Program-made: the position numbers and the translations under genes | Assembly (NCBI RefSeq): GCF_010111755.1 | Contig: NC_088957.1 | Coordinates: 62,001 to 126,000 of the forward strand | Source: Nakaseomyces glabratus | Lineage: Eukaryota; Ascomycota; Saccharomycetes; Saccharomycetales; Saccharomycetaceae | Length of the DNA stretch: 64,000 nucleotides | Reading direction: 5' to 3' | In this document: positions 11,361 to 21,305 of the stretch, one piece after another | Layout of the letters: each line of letters starts with the position of its first letter | How positions within the stretch are numbered: the stretch's first letter is position 1 | The notes under the pieces: generated by a model | Told to the model about the DNA's origin: nothing | Database searches by the model: none | What the model saw: the letters and a program-made list of their open reading frames with translations, nothing else

Positions 11361-12053
11361 ATGTCTGGTCCAGGTGAAGACGGATTACCAAGTTACGAAG
11401 ATGTGTTGAAAGAGGAAGAGAGACTGCAACAGAATCAACGGCCCCAGCATGGACAGGACTTGCCACCAAGTTATAGCAGACCACCACAGAGACCGCCGAG
11501 TGATACTAAGCAAAGACCAACCGAACCCCCTAGACCTAGTTCAAAGCCATCTAAATTGCCAAGTAGGCCAGGTGTTAAACCAGCTAATACGAAACCAGCC
11601 AAACCAGCCAAACCAGCTTCAAAGCCCACGCCGAGTGTCCAACCTAAACCATCTAATATACCATGGGTCTATCCAAAGGGTTATTATTGTGAGAAGTGTC
11701 GGAATACAGGGTACAAAATAAAAAATGGTAAATCATGTAAGCGTTGTTGGAGGCAGTTTGCCACTCGAAACAGTGCTACACCTATGGGAGGTCCAACAGT
11801 TGTAACAACACCGAACACTTATTACTCTGGCCTGCCGTTTGGTGACTATTTGCATCCGTTTTCACAGCCAACATATCAGTATGGTGCTCCCCCAATGCAA
11901 ATAGGAGGACAAGCACCTATATATGTACGACCAGGTGATCCAAGATTAGGCGGAGTAGTATGTGGTGAATGTAGAGGTACCGGTAGAGTTCGGTTCTTTT
12001 TAGATGAGGATCTCTGTCCATTATGCAATGGTGTGGGAAGAATAGTTCGCTAA
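11361..12053 (+). CDS. HUA1: Hua1-like zinc-binding, PY-motif protein
   Basis: Small cytoplasmic protein of 230 residues, against 198 in S. cerevisiae Hua1. The N-terminus has LPSY and PPSY motifs, which suit binding to WW domains of the ubiquitin ligase Rsp5. A Pro/Lys-rich linker follows, with short repeats of the type KPAKPAKPASKP near residues 74-90. The rest carries cysteine motifs of the DnaJ zinc type: CEKCRNTG near 109, CKRC near 126, CGECRGTG near 201 and CPLCNGVG near 219. The family protein is linked by interaction data to actin patch assembly and ubiquitin-dependent sorting; its biochemical role is not settled. The next landmark downstream is the centromere. Confidence 0.88.
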   Translation: MSGPGEDGLPSYEDVLKEEERLQQNQRPQHGQDLPPSYSRPPQRPPSDTKQRPTEPPRPSSKPSKLPSRPGVKPANTKPAKPAKPASKPTPSVQPKPSNIPWVYPKGYYCEKCRNTGYKIKNGKSCKRCWRQFATRNSATPMGGPTVVTTPNTYYSGLPFGDYLHPFSQPTYQYGAPPMQIGGQAPIYVRPGDPRLGGVVCGECRGTGRVRFFLDEDLCPLCNGVGRIVR

Positions 12054-12319
12054 CAAACAAGACAAATATGACATCAATGATGAATTACAATGATATAGAC
12101 ACGACACCTTTCACAAACGTACCTAGCACTAATAACCTTGTATAATAATAATATTAGTATCGAACTTTACATATAATTATCATCTAATATATCCAATCTG
12201 TCACATACTATGGAGCCTCCCCAAAATGCATTTAAAAAATGCCTTTACTAAGATTAACAGAGTAAAATATGGAAGACGGCAAATAAAATCATAAAAAACT
12301 AAATTACCAAGTGTAATAC

Positions 12320-12432
12320 ATCACATGATTATTTGTATAAAGGAATGTATTTTTCTTTTTTAAGTTTTTATGTATTCTCCTTTTTATATTATGTTTATAC
12401 TTGTTTATGTTCATGATTTCCGAACGCTAAGT
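12320..12432 (+). other. CEN: Point centromere (CDEI-CDEII-CDEIII)
   Basis: CDEI is ATCACATG at 12320-12327, a perfect match to RTCACRTG, the Cbf1 site. CDEII is 12328-12407, 80 bp with 13 G/C bases, so about 84% A+T. CDEIII is 12408-12432; it starts TGT and contains TGATTTCCGAA, with the essential CCG at 12420-12422, the site bound by the CBF3 complex. Spacing and order match budding yeast point centromeres. ERG26 (S. cerevisiae YGL001C, the gene next to CEN7) begins about 380 bp away, which supports the call independently. HUA1 on the other side is not centromere-linked in S. cerevisiae, so gene order was broken close to the centromere. Confidence 0.9.
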
Positions 12433-12815
12433 ATTTGTTTCTAAAGCGAGATGTGTATTATTTTTGATCTAAGAATTTTTTGGAAGAGGGTATAGTGGAG
12501 TGAGCAATGATTAGATATAGTGCAGTTGTTGCAGCTATAGCGTACCATTCATTTGGATTGTCTATAATTATTTGAATTTAACATTTTCTTACACTTGCCC
12601 TATATCGTTTAACAGAAAATTTAGTTGTTCACCTATTTCGTTTAAGACCTTTCATCTCGAAACCCGAAAAAGCCCTCGACAGAAGTTGGTTTACATAACA
12701 GACACATGAAATATAAAGGCTTTATGAAAGGAATAATAGAATAAAAGATCCAATAACACTTCAATTAAAATCAATTAACTGTTTGCATAAAGAGGTGATT
12801 AACCAGAGGTGATAG

Positions 12816-13865
12816 ATGTCTGAAATCAAGTCTGTTCTTTTAATTGGTGGTGCTGGATTCTTGGGTCTTCATCTGATCCAACAATTTTACGATGTTTCTC
12901 CAAGGCCTGATATCCACATTTTTGATATTAGACCTCTTCCAGAAAAGATTTCAAAGCAATTCACATTTGATGTCAATGATATTAAATTCCATAAGGGTGA
13001 TTTAACTTCTTCTGAGGATATTAAGAAGGCTATTCTGGCAAGTAAGTGTAATGTAGTTGTACACTCCGCTTCACCTGTCCATGGAGGTGCTGCTGAAGTC
13101 TATCACAAGGTTAACGTCACTGGTACCAGAAATATTATTGATACCAGTAAGAAATGTGGTGTTAAAGCCCTAGTATATACCTCGTCTGCTGGTGTAATCT
13201 TCAATGGTCAAGATATTCACAATGCTGACGAGACATGGCCAATACCAGAAGTCCCAATGGATGCCTATAATGAAACCAAAGCTATTGCTGAAGATATGGT
13301 CCTGAAGGCTAATGATCCAGATAACGATTTCTTGACAATTGCGCTAAGACCAGCTGGTATATTTGGACCGGGTGATAGGCAATTAGTTCCAGGTTTGAGA
13401 ACTGTTGCTAAGCTTGGTCAGTCAAAGTTTCAAATTGGTGACAACAACAACCTGTTTGACTGGACATATGCAGGTAATGTTGCTGACTCGCATGTTCTGG
13501 CTGCCAAGAAACTTTTAGATCCATCCACAGCTGCTAAAGTTTCTGGTGAAACTTTCTTTATTACTAATGATACACCAGCATACTTCTGGGCCTTAGCTCG
13601 TACTGTCTGGAAGGCTGACGGTCATGTTGATAAACGAGTTATTGTATTGAAAAGACCACTTGCCATTGTCGCTGGTTATCTATCTGAATGGGTTTCTAAA
13701 CTTGTTGGTAAAGAGCCAGGTTTGACTCCATTTAGAGTCAAGATTGTATGTGCTTATCGTTACCATAATATTGCTAAGGCCAAGGAATTGCTCGGCTACT
13801 ATCCTAAAGTGGATATTGAAGAAGGTATCAAGAAAACTCTGGCCTGGATGGATGAAGGTTTGTAA
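12816..13865 (+). CDS. ERG26: Sterol C-4 decarboxylase / C-3 dehydrogenase
   Basis: Extended short-chain dehydrogenase of 349 residues, the same length as S. cerevisiae Erg26. The N-terminal Rossmann motif GGAGFLG begins at residue 10, and the catalytic pair is Y151/K155 in YNETK. A hydrophobic C-terminal part (about 275-300) is the likely ER membrane contact. It oxidises and decarboxylates 4-carboxysterols during C-4 demethylation of ergosterol precursors, working with Erg25, Erg27 and the scaffold Erg28. The ATG at 12816 lies in an AT-rich leader and no in-frame ATG precedes it. The gene is the first one on this side of the centromere, as in S. cerevisiae. Confidence 0.95.
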   Translation: MSEIKSVLLIGGAGFLGLHLIQQFYDVSPRPDIHIFDIRPLPEKISKQFTFDVNDIKFHKGDLTSSEDIKKAILASKCNVVVHSASPVHGGAAEVYHKVNVTGTRNIIDTSKKCGVKALVYTSSAGVIFNGQDIHNADETWPIPEVPMDAYNETKAIAEDMVLKANDPDNDFLTIALRPAGIFGPGDRQLVPGLRTVAKLGQSKFQIGDNNNLFDWTYAGNVADSHVLAAKKLLDPSTAAKVSGETFFITNDTPAYFWALARTVWKADGHVDKRVIVLKRPLAIVAGYLSEWVSKLVGKEPGLTPFRVKIVCAYRYHNIAKAKELLGYYPKVDIEEGIKKTLAWMDEGL

Positions 13866-14445
13866 GTTATAAAGCCGCTTTATGTAACGATGAATAATTT
13901 AATCTCTAATGATATTTAAAATAGATTCCTTATATTATATTTCTATATTTATTTTTCTTCTGGGCACTGATGTTATCTCTGGACTACTATTTATATTTTG
14001 GAGACCAACTGTAGAACTCCCACAACATATTAAATAATGTCAGTGTACTAATTATGATTTTATGATTTATTCTATTTTAATAAAGCAAATGGAATGCAGT
14101 TCCAAAACTACAAAGTGCTAGATACTACCTTTACATGTATCTCCAAGTTCCTGGACAGTATTTTCTAAAGTGTACATGAACTTCAAAAACAAACCATATG
14201 TGTCCTTTTCACTCAGCATAGCAGAATAGCGGATCAAGCGTTCAAATAGTCCTGGTACCGGCCTCAATTCGAATCACAAGGAATAATTTTAATAATTAGA
14301 TAGTTCAAAGATTTTATTTAATTTGTTTACTTTCAAAGAGATAAGCGGATACTAATACAACTTATGGTTAGTCTTGGTCTTACACGTGATTGTCTATTAT
14401 ACCATATGTACTACTGTCCCCGAAGACAATTCAACCAATTAATTA
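13866..14445. other. Intergenic region ERG26 to tRNA-Pro
   Basis: The stretch holds the ERG26 3' region and upstream DNA of the tRNA gene. It is AT-rich. I see no ORF, RNA gene or mobile element remnant in it. Confidence 0.5.
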
Positions 14446-14554
14446 GGGCGTGTGGTCTAGTGGTATGATTCTCGCTTTGGGCGAACATGGATAAAATCCG
14501 TGTGAACAATCACAAGCATGCGAGAGGCCCTGGGTTCAATTCCCAGCTCGCCCC
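14446..14554 (+). tRNA. tRNA-Pro(UGG), intron-containing
   Basis: The exons are 14446-14481 and 14519-14554, giving a 72-nt mature tRNA with acceptor halves GGGCGTG and CTCGCCC. The anticodon TGG is in the loop CTTTGGG. A 37-nt intron at 14482-14518 sits at the canonical position one base 3' of the anticodon, as in S. cerevisiae tP(UGG). The B box is GGTTCAATTCC. A run of T downstream (from about 14562) is the Pol III terminator. Splicing would use the tRNA endonuclease, whose Sen34 subunit is also encoded in this window. Confidence 0.96.
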
Positions 14555-14850
14555 ATTTAATTTTTTTTTCCGTTGAAGTTCATCATTGTCGAGTATATCA
14601 TCTAAATTGTGAAAATGGGTTTCCAAATTTTTTTGCTTGCAGGGTAATAACGTACTGAATTTATGTTGAAATATTTCAAGCGATGAGCAAGTATTGAAAA
14701 TATTTTTGATTGTTGAGTTAGTAGCTGTTGGTATCTGTTTCAAAGATTCATTCATTTAAGCGACCACAATTAAAGTGCATTGTTGTCATCGTCAATATAG
14801 GGTTTAACAGTCTTTTGGTTAATATTCAAGAGCTTATACATAATTGAACA

Positions 14851-16380
14851 ATGGTGTCTCACTATGACAGGATGAAGAGGTCTTCCATTGCTCCTTATAG
14901 GAGAAGTAATGATAGTAGTAATAGAATTGATAAGAAGACTGGCAAGAAGGGGCATGGTCTGATGTCCAAGTTGAAGGATTTGGTATCTTTCGGTTGGGCG
15001 CAGGAGCATCACAAAGATAATGACTTTAGTGCCAGAGACACTGGAAGAGAAAGAACTAATGTCAGTAAAGGATCCTATGCAGCAGTTCCAGGCGGCTTTT
15101 TTAGTTCTGATCAGAGTTCTTTTATATTAAGGGAGAGAAGTCGGATAATGAATGAATCAACGATGCATAGTGAAGCTGACACATCAAATGCCAAACTTGC
15201 CGACTTTTTTGCAAAGAAAGGGAATGAACCCTTATCTGAGATCGAAATGGAAGGTGTCTTAGCACTAATGCAAAAATCAAGAGGTGTTGCAGACGAATCC
15301 TCCTTTCTAGGTAACTCCTCAAGATTGCTTGGCGATATCTCCAACGCGAATGCGTCTCAAGTTTTAAGAACTGGTAATATCTCAACCTCTTCTGCTCTTA
15401 ATGTTCCAAATTTTAAGCCAAGTACTGATGAAAGCAGGAACATAAATGCAAAAGAAGTCGAGAATAGTACAATTGTAAGCACACCATTAAAGAGGAAAAA
15501 CTTCGACTATTCATCAATCAGATCACCATACCGTACTGTCATTTACAGATTTGATGACAGCAATAAGAAGAAAATATCATCAGTTTTTGATAAGCCTGAA
15601 TCATCTAGTCAAGAAGTTGACGAAACTCCTAAACCTTCTAACTCTAAACCTCTAAGCAACACCGCTTCTGCACTTGTTTCTTTGTTAAGCGACAAGGATG
15701 CTGCAAAAGAGTCGATTAAGCCAATGGCTAATCCATATACCTCCCATCTTACTGCTCTGAGGAAGTCTAGAGAAGATCTACCTAGTATCAATGATAAGAT
15801 AACTGTTCCAAAGAGACGTCAAAGATCTGAAACAGAAGATAAAGAGGAAGCCAAAATCACATCCAGCAACGGAGAGGCCCAAGAAGACACAAATATACCA
15901 GAAGGAATAGCATCTAGGAAAAATGAGGAAGCACAGGATTCGTTCACCAAATATAAGCCTATGCGTTCTTCATCATTGCGTGATTCCGTCTCTTTAGCAC
16001 ATACAGAGTCAAATAACGAGAAACAAATGAATTCTCCAAAATTTGTTCCTGCTCCACTTGATAAGAATGAAACTAAGGAGACTGCAAAGTCCGATCTAAC
16101 ACTAACATCATCTGATAAACAATCAGAATCAAAACCATCCTTTTCCTTCCCTGTAAATTCCACAACCAAAAGCACTTTTATGGGTACTAAAAAGGAATCG
16201 ACATCCCCTGCTGTCAATAGCCAGGCAGTCAAAAATGTTTCAAACAATGAAACCAAAGAAATCAAACCACAGGTTCATGAATGCATTTATGATTTTGGCA
16301 ATCCAACCTCTTCCGGATTCAAAAAAACCGATATTGACGACACCTTAGTTAGCAAATATAGAGGCCAATTTGTATTCTAA
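14851..16380 (+). CDS. NUP60: Nucleoporin Nup60 (nuclear basket)
   Basis: Nuclear-basket nucleoporin of 509 residues, against 539 in S. cerevisiae. The N-terminus is basic (RMKRSSIAPYRR) and followed by a segment KKGHGLMSKLKDLVSF that may form the membrane-binding amphipathic helix known for Nup60. The best-conserved block is KLADFFAKKGNEPLSEIE near residues 113-130. The rest is Ser/Lys/Glu-rich disordered sequence with a few Phe-containing dipeptides such as FSF near 430. It anchors the basket and docks Nup2, whose gene is also in this window. It is divergent from no gene; ERP1 converges on its 3' end, exactly as in S. cerevisiae (YAR002W/YAR002C-A). Confidence 0.92.
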   Translation: MVSHYDRMKRSSIAPYRRSNDSSNRIDKKTGKKGHGLMSKLKDLVSFGWAQEHHKDNDFSARDTGRERTNVSKGSYAAVPGGFFSSDQSSFILRERSRIMNESTMHSEADTSNAKLADFFAKKGNEPLSEIEMEGVLALMQKSRGVADESSFLGNSSRLLGDISNANASQVLRTGNISTSSALNVPNFKPSTDESRNINAKEVENSTIVSTPLKRKNFDYSSIRSPYRTVIYRFDDSNKKKISSVFDKPESSSQEVDETPKPSNSKPLSNTASALVSLLSDKDAAKESIKPMANPYTSHLTALRKSREDLPSINDKITVPKRRQRSETEDKEEAKITSSNGEAQEDTNIPEGIASRKNEEAQDSFTKYKPMRSSSLRDSVSLAHTESNNEKQMNSPKFVPAPLDKNETKETAKSDLTLTSSDKQSESKPSFSFPVNSTTKSTFMGTKKESTSPAVNSQAVKNVSNNETKEIKPQVHECIYDFGNPTSSGFKKTDIDDTLVSKYRGQFVF

Positions 16381-16503
16381 ATAATACGACCTCTGATATG
16401 CATGTCAAATTTTTTTTAAATTTATATATTAACTAAAACAGTAAATGGATAAAATATATACAGTAATATATTTCGTGTTCGTGAATGTAGCAAATTCAAG
16501 TCT

Positions 16504-17154
16504 TTATAACACCTTTTGCTTTACGAAGAAGCTTCCCAGGTGCTTCATTTGCCAAGCACATGTAGCGCCAAGCACAATCAACGTAATGATTCCCCACCAG
16601 GTAGCACGAGAGTTCACAATTTCTGAAAGATCTCTAAACAGAACTTCACGTTCTCTCATTAGCTTTTGTTCTCTCTTAATTGACTCGATTTGAGCAATCA
16701 ATTGGATAACCTTTTGGTGCAGCAACTTGACTTTAGTGGTTGCCTTAGAATCCAATTCAGAAGCGAAACCGACTTCAAAGTTGACATCAATTTTTACCTT
16801 AGGTTTGTAAGACCAACCTTTACTCTGAGATTGTAAACATATGTTGTGTTCACCAGAATCTAGAGCAACAAAGGTAAATTCTGAGGATGGGAGAGCTTTC
16901 TGGTGCACAACACGGTGGTTATCATCAAAAATTTCCTCAACATCAATCATGACACTTATGGTATCCTTTTCTGGTACACCATACTTACCAATCTCATCGA
17001 TATATACTTGTAGTTCGTGTGTACCCTTCAACACAGTCCCTTTGGATAATTCCTTTTGGAAACACTTTCTCTCACCAGCGGTACTATAGTAGTAGAAGCC
17101 GTGAGCAACATGCACGCCAAAAACTAGACCAACAATCAATTGAAATAACTTCAT
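16504..17154 (-). CDS. ERP1: p24-family cargo receptor Erp1
   Basis: Type I membrane protein of 216 residues. It has a signal peptide (hydrophobic residues 3-18), a lumenal GOLD domain with the conserved Cys pair (near 29 and 102), a coiled-coil membrane-proximal part (about 140-180), one transmembrane helix (about 184-205) and a short cytoplasmic tail with the FF motif (GSFFVKQKVL) that p24 proteins use for COPII binding. Erp1 forms a heteromer with Erp2, Emp24 and Erv25 and sorts GPI-anchored cargo between ER and Golgi. Its placement between NUP60 and SWD1 matches S. cerevisiae and separates it from other p24 members. Confidence 0.93.
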   Translation of the reverse strand: MKLFQLIVGLVFGVHVAHGFYYYSTAGERKCFQKELSKGTVLKGTHELQVYIDEIGKYGVPEKDTISVMIDVEEIFDDNHRVVHQKALPSSEFTFVALDSGEHNICLQSQSKGWSYKPKVKIDVNFEVGFASELDSKATTKVKLLHQKVIQLIAQIESIKREQKLMREREVLFRDLSEIVNSRATWWGIITLIVLGATCAWQMKHLGSFFVKQKVL

Positions 17155-17397
17155 TCTATAGCGTTAGTATATCGAGTACCTCTACCCTGAATTGCACTTT
17201 AAACTCAATTGAGACCACGAAGTTGGTTGTTTGGCTCTTTTTTTTATTTCGCTGGAAAATCGCCAACTTTTGAGGAAAGTTGAAAGTGATCCGATGCGAT
17301 GAGACTAAATATTTGGTATAGTTGTCAAATAAATGACGTTGAATAAGAATTGTTTAACTAAACTGAATCAGATTACTGAATAAATTTACAACGGCTT

Positions 17398-18720
17398 ATG
17401 AATTTGTTGCTACAGGATCCTTTCTCTGTTTTGAAAGACTATCCTGAAAAGCTAGTGCATACACTAGAAAATCCTTTGAACACAGAATGTCTGGAATTTA
17501 GTCCCGGTGGTGATTATTTAGCATTGGGTTGCTCTAATGGTGCTGTCATTATCTATGATATGGATACTCTTAAGCCCATAACAATGCTTGGTAGTAAATT
17601 GGGGGGTCATGTGCAAGCCGTGAATTCGGTTTCATGGTCTGGATGTGGAAGATATTTGATTACTACATCACGAGATTGGTTTATTAAATTATGGGATTTA
17701 GCTAAACCTGGAGAACCTTTGAAAGAAGTTTTAATGAGTTCCTCCGTATGGAGTTGTTGCTGGGTAGATGAAAGTAAATTCACAGCTGTTGCAACTGTAT
17801 TTGAAGAAAAGGACGCCTTCTATATTGACTTTCACACTGAGTTGAGTTCACCATCCGTCTTACCTGTTGTTACACAAAATAACGAAGATTCATCAGGAAA
17901 TAAAGGTTATGTACTAGTCGCATTACCTCATCCCAAACATCGAGATATCATTGTCGTAGGTTCATCAAAAGGATGGCTCACATTCTATCAAGTAAAATGT
18001 ACATCGGTTGTAGAATTTAACATAATCAAGGAAGAAAGGGTGGCTGCCTCAAATGTGAAGCATATAATAATCTCGAACAATGGTGATAGATTAGCTACAA
18101 GTTCAGCAGATAGGACAATACGACAATTTTCTATGAAAATTGGATATAGTGAAGATAACGAGAATCTCTCAATCGAACTAGAACAAGAATGTAAGTACCA
18201 AGATGTTATCAATAAACTGCAATGGAATTGTATCTTCTTCAGTAATAATTCAGCAGAATATCTTGTTGCTTCCGCTCACGGTTCTTCTGCTCACGAGCTG
18301 TACATTTGGGAAACTGGCGCGGGCACATTAGTTCGCGTTCTAGAGGGAGCAGAAGAGGAACTTATGAATATCAGCTGGAATTTTAATAATATGTGCATTG
18401 CTTGTAATGGATTTGAAACTGGTAGTATATATATATGGTCGATTGTAATTCCTCCTAAATGGAGTGCACTGGCACCAGATTTTGAAGAAGTTGAGGAGAA
18501 TGTCGAATATGATGAAAAAGAGGATGAATTTGATCAAGTTGATCTTGATGAACAAAGACAAGAGATGACAGAAGCAGAAGAAGTACCTATTGATTTGGTC
18601 ACACCAGAACAATTTGATGTAAGGTGTAATGACTTGTCTAAAAGGTATTTTACGATTCCGATGGATTACCAACATATCTTATTACTTAAATCCTCAAACA
18701 TGATGACAGATGATATTTAA
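17398..18720 (+). CDS. SWD1: COMPASS subunit Swd1 (WD40)
   Basis: WD40 protein of 440 residues, against 426 in S. cerevisiae. The opening MNLLLQDPFSVLKDYPEKL is characteristic of Swd1/RbBP5. WD-type repeats run from about residue 30 to 350, for example LIKLWDL-like and YIWETG-like blade ends. The C-terminal 80 residues are acidic and end in a hydrophobic tail that in the family contacts Set1 and the other subunits. It is a core part of the Set1 histone H3K4 methyltransferase. A PAC-like box (GCGATGAG) lies at 17296-17303 about 95 bp upstream; whether it acts here is unknown. Confidence 0.93.
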   Translation: MNLLLQDPFSVLKDYPEKLVHTLENPLNTECLEFSPGGDYLALGCSNGAVIIYDMDTLKPITMLGSKLGGHVQAVNSVSWSGCGRYLITTSRDWFIKLWDLAKPGEPLKEVLMSSSVWSCCWVDESKFTAVATVFEEKDAFYIDFHTELSSPSVLPVVTQNNEDSSGNKGYVLVALPHPKHRDIIVVGSSKGWLTFYQVKCTSVVEFNIIKEERVAASNVKHIIISNNGDRLATSSADRTIRQFSMKIGYSEDNENLSIELEQECKYQDVINKLQWNCIFFSNNSAEYLVASAHGSSAHELYIWETGAGTLVRVLEGAEEELMNISWNFNNMCIACNGFETGSIYIWSIVIPPKWSALAPDFEEVEENVEYDEKEDEFDQVDLDEQRQEMTEAEEVPIDLVTPEQFDVRCNDLSKRYFTIPMDYQHILLLKSSNMMTDDI

Positions 18721-19011
18721 ATCAAACTAAATTGTTAACAAAATGTGCATTTATAGTTTATGAAGTATAAGCTATTGTTTCTTGTATTTAACTGTTATTT
18801 TATTGCATTCTAATAGATTTTATCGTATTTGCTTTATCGTTTTAACCAATATTGAATTTTATAATCTGCATATTGATCAATGAAGTTTGATCACCTTCCC
18901 ATAAACAAAATATAAAATATCATAATGGTGAAGTATATAGTGAATTGGAATATGGAGTAATTATTTCATCATATTAAAAAAAATTCTTTTCTGATTACTA
19001 TATAGAAGCCT

Positions 19012-20895
19012 TTATGTAAGGAATACTTTGGTTAATTCGTCGGCCAAGTAGTCTGCCTCAGCCTTGAAGTTCAACTTATGCAAGTTGGCAACTGTATATC
19101 TAATTCTAGTTTGATCGTTGTAGTTATCTTCACGAGCACGAATTCTAAAGTCATACTGATTCATTTGAACATTTTGAGTAGTTCTTGTGAATTCATCTGG
19201 GTCATTTTCTTTCAGGGACATGAGAGTGTTTGCATCAACTCCTAGTAACTGTTTAGCTTGGTCATCAAATAATGTTAACCATAGGTTACCAGTTTCATCT
19301 ATTATAGAAATTGTTAAAATGTATCTCCACCTTGGAGATGGGTTATTAATATCACACTTCTCACATCTCCATGTACCATCGGGTTGTTCAATGACTTTTT
19401 TGTTACAATTTTCATTAGAACAAGCAGGATAAGCAAAGTTGTCTACCTTCATAAAACTGATAGCTGCCTTAACACTAAAAAAGTCACCACGTTCATTCTT
19501 TCCAAGGTTTTCAGCCTCTGCTCTGGCAATCGTTATACGCTGACTAATGAATTTTGCTAAGTTTGCTGCAGAAGTTGTTCCTGCTCCTGCATCTTGTTTC
19601 AATGATGTAAAGTCTTGATCTTTACCTTGCTGATCGTACCATCCCTTTAATTTATAAGCTTCTGGAATTTCAGGATTGGCAATTAAGGTGCTATTAAAAC
19701 CCATAGATAGCGACTTACCCCCAAAATCTGATACCCTAACACCCTTGATAGCTACCACAGAGCCCTCTGGTAAATTGAAATCGAGCGCTTGTTGATTCCA
19801 TAGACCCACGGAAATAGCAAATCCAGAATCGTCAACAATCTGTATGTCACGACGATCAAATTTTTTACCAGCTCTAGATGTTAGTTCAAAGTGGGGGTTG
19901 ACAGTTTGAATTATACCTAAAACATCTACGTTAGAGTTGTTTTCTTGAGATTGGATATTGTCTAATTTAATAAAGTTAAAGTGAGTCTTTGGTACGTTAT
20001 TCTCATCAAACGATTCTTCAATGACAGTTTCTCTATCCAAATTCAGTTCGTAAGGGTGAGACAAGTTGGTAAATTGAGGTTTAGCAGGTTGTAGTCTCGC
20101 TTTTGAAACATAATAAACTTTACCCTCTTGCAATATTTCATTAAAAGCAGTAGCATTATCATTGAATGCGGTAGCTCTAATTTCACCAGAGGTATCCAGG
20201 AAATTAACGTTAAGAAGCTTACCTTCACCTCTTTGATTATGCCAAGTCTTAATATCACCCTTATAAGAAACTCTAGCTTTAATAGTCCAAACATTTTGGT
20301 ATGGTGATAGTTGTTCAATGGCAAAGATTGCTCTTGATTTTTGAGAAGCAGAATCATTAAATTTGTTGTTGTGGCTAGTTGTTGCATTACCAATTGCAGT
20401 TGTTGATGATGGCATTCCTAGTGTACCATTACCATTAACATTAGAGCTCGAATCTACCTGTTGCTGCTGTTGTGGGAATGGGGAATTTGGATCTTTTCTA
20501 GCGGCGATGACTTCATTCAATCTGTTAGCAAGTACACTGTCCAAAAATTGAGTGTTGCTATCAACTACTTCTGCTCCAGATTGGACCATATCAAAATCTT
20601 CAATAACTAGAACAAGTTTCTTCTCCTTAATCAACAATGGTTCCACTCTCAGAGTCTTGATAATGTCACCCCTGTCAATATTCATTGAATGAAGCTTTGG
20701 AATAGCATCGGCTTTAAATAACGCCTTCATGTGGTACACACCGTCAGATATCATAATAAGAAACTTCTTGTTTGGCTTGCTTGGATCAGCTTTGCGGATA
20801 TTAATCACTTGATAAACACCATTGGCAGGATCCTGGTACCGCTGCTGGTTAGTGAATATTGCGACAAAATCGCCCTTAGTCAACTCTGCACTCAT
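19012..20895 (-). CDS. RFA1: Replication protein A large subunit
   Basis: Single-stranded DNA binding protein of 627 residues (621 in S. cerevisiae). It has an N-terminal OB fold (about 1-115), a Gln/Ser/Asn-rich linker (about 135-185), then OB folds A, B and C. The C-terminal fold holds a four-cysteine zinc ribbon, CSNENC and CEKC, near residues 490-513. It forms RPA with Rfa2 and Rfa3 and is essential in replication, repair and recombination. The promoter shared with SEN34 carries two MluI boxes and an SCB-like box, consistent with G1/S transcription. Confidence 0.97.
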   Translation of the reverse strand: MSAELTKGDFVAIFTNQQRYQDPANGVYQVINIRKADPSKPNKKFLIMISDGVYHMKALFKADAIPKLHSMNIDRGDIIKTLRVEPLLIKEKKLVLVIEDFDMVQSGAEVVDSNTQFLDSVLANRLNEVIAARKDPNSPFPQQQQQVDSSSNVNGNGTLGMPSSTTAIGNATTSHNNKFNDSASQKSRAIFAIEQLSPYQNVWTIKARVSYKGDIKTWHNQRGEGKLLNVNFLDTSGEIRATAFNDNATAFNEILQEGKVYYVSKARLQPAKPQFTNLSHPYELNLDRETVIEESFDENNVPKTHFNFIKLDNIQSQENNSNVDVLGIIQTVNPHFELTSRAGKKFDRRDIQIVDDSGFAISVGLWNQQALDFNLPEGSVVAIKGVRVSDFGGKSLSMGFNSTLIANPEIPEAYKLKGWYDQQGKDQDFTSLKQDAGAGTTSAANLAKFISQRITIARAEAENLGKNERGDFFSVKAAISFMKVDNFAYPACSNENCNKKVIEQPDGTWRCEKCDINNPSPRWRYILTISIIDETGNLWLTLFDDQAKQLLGVDANTLMSLKENDPDEFTRTTQNVQMNQYDFRIRAREDNYNDQTRIRYTVANLHKLNFKAEADYLADELTKVFLT

Positions 20896-21305
20896 TTCTT
20901 TATCTGCTGTAACTGCTTGACTAGTGAATCCTCCTATATTGAGTTAGCTTTTGATTCTTTATGGCGGTTATGAGTTACATTAATCGATTCAAATAAGAAT
21001 AATGCCGAAATAATACAAATAGTATGTCAACTTTCCAGGAAAGCAACGCGTCAGAATAGAAAAGTGGCGATGAGACGCGTAAGACACGAAAGGGTCAATC
21101 ATATGCTCAATCGTGAAACACGAAGGATATTATGATATCCATCTCTTCGGCAACTCTTCGGCCGCTCGTAGGTAGCTCATCGGTAGCTCATCGGTGAGTC
21201 CAAACAGTATTACGTTTTATGTATAAATATACAGTATGGCAATAAGAATACAAAATTGGACCTTATCAAAATCCAGATCTGTATCATAGAGCAGGATATG
21301 GCAAT
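20896..21305. promoter_or_regulatory. Divergent RFA1/SEN34 promoter with MCB and SCB boxes
   Basis: Two perfect MluI cell-cycle boxes (ACGCGT) lie at 21046-21051 and 21075-21080. An SCB-like CACGAAA lies at 21085-21091. They are 150-195 bp upstream of the RFA1 start. Known biology: S. cerevisiae RFA1 is an MBF target. A short direct repeat of TAGCTCATCGG occurs at about 21173-21195 nearer to SEN34; I assign it no function. Confidence 0.75.

Noticed and set aside
14250..14285. tRNA relic after ERG26
   Set aside because: ATTCGAATC resembles part of a B box, but no cloverleaf or A box can be built around it.
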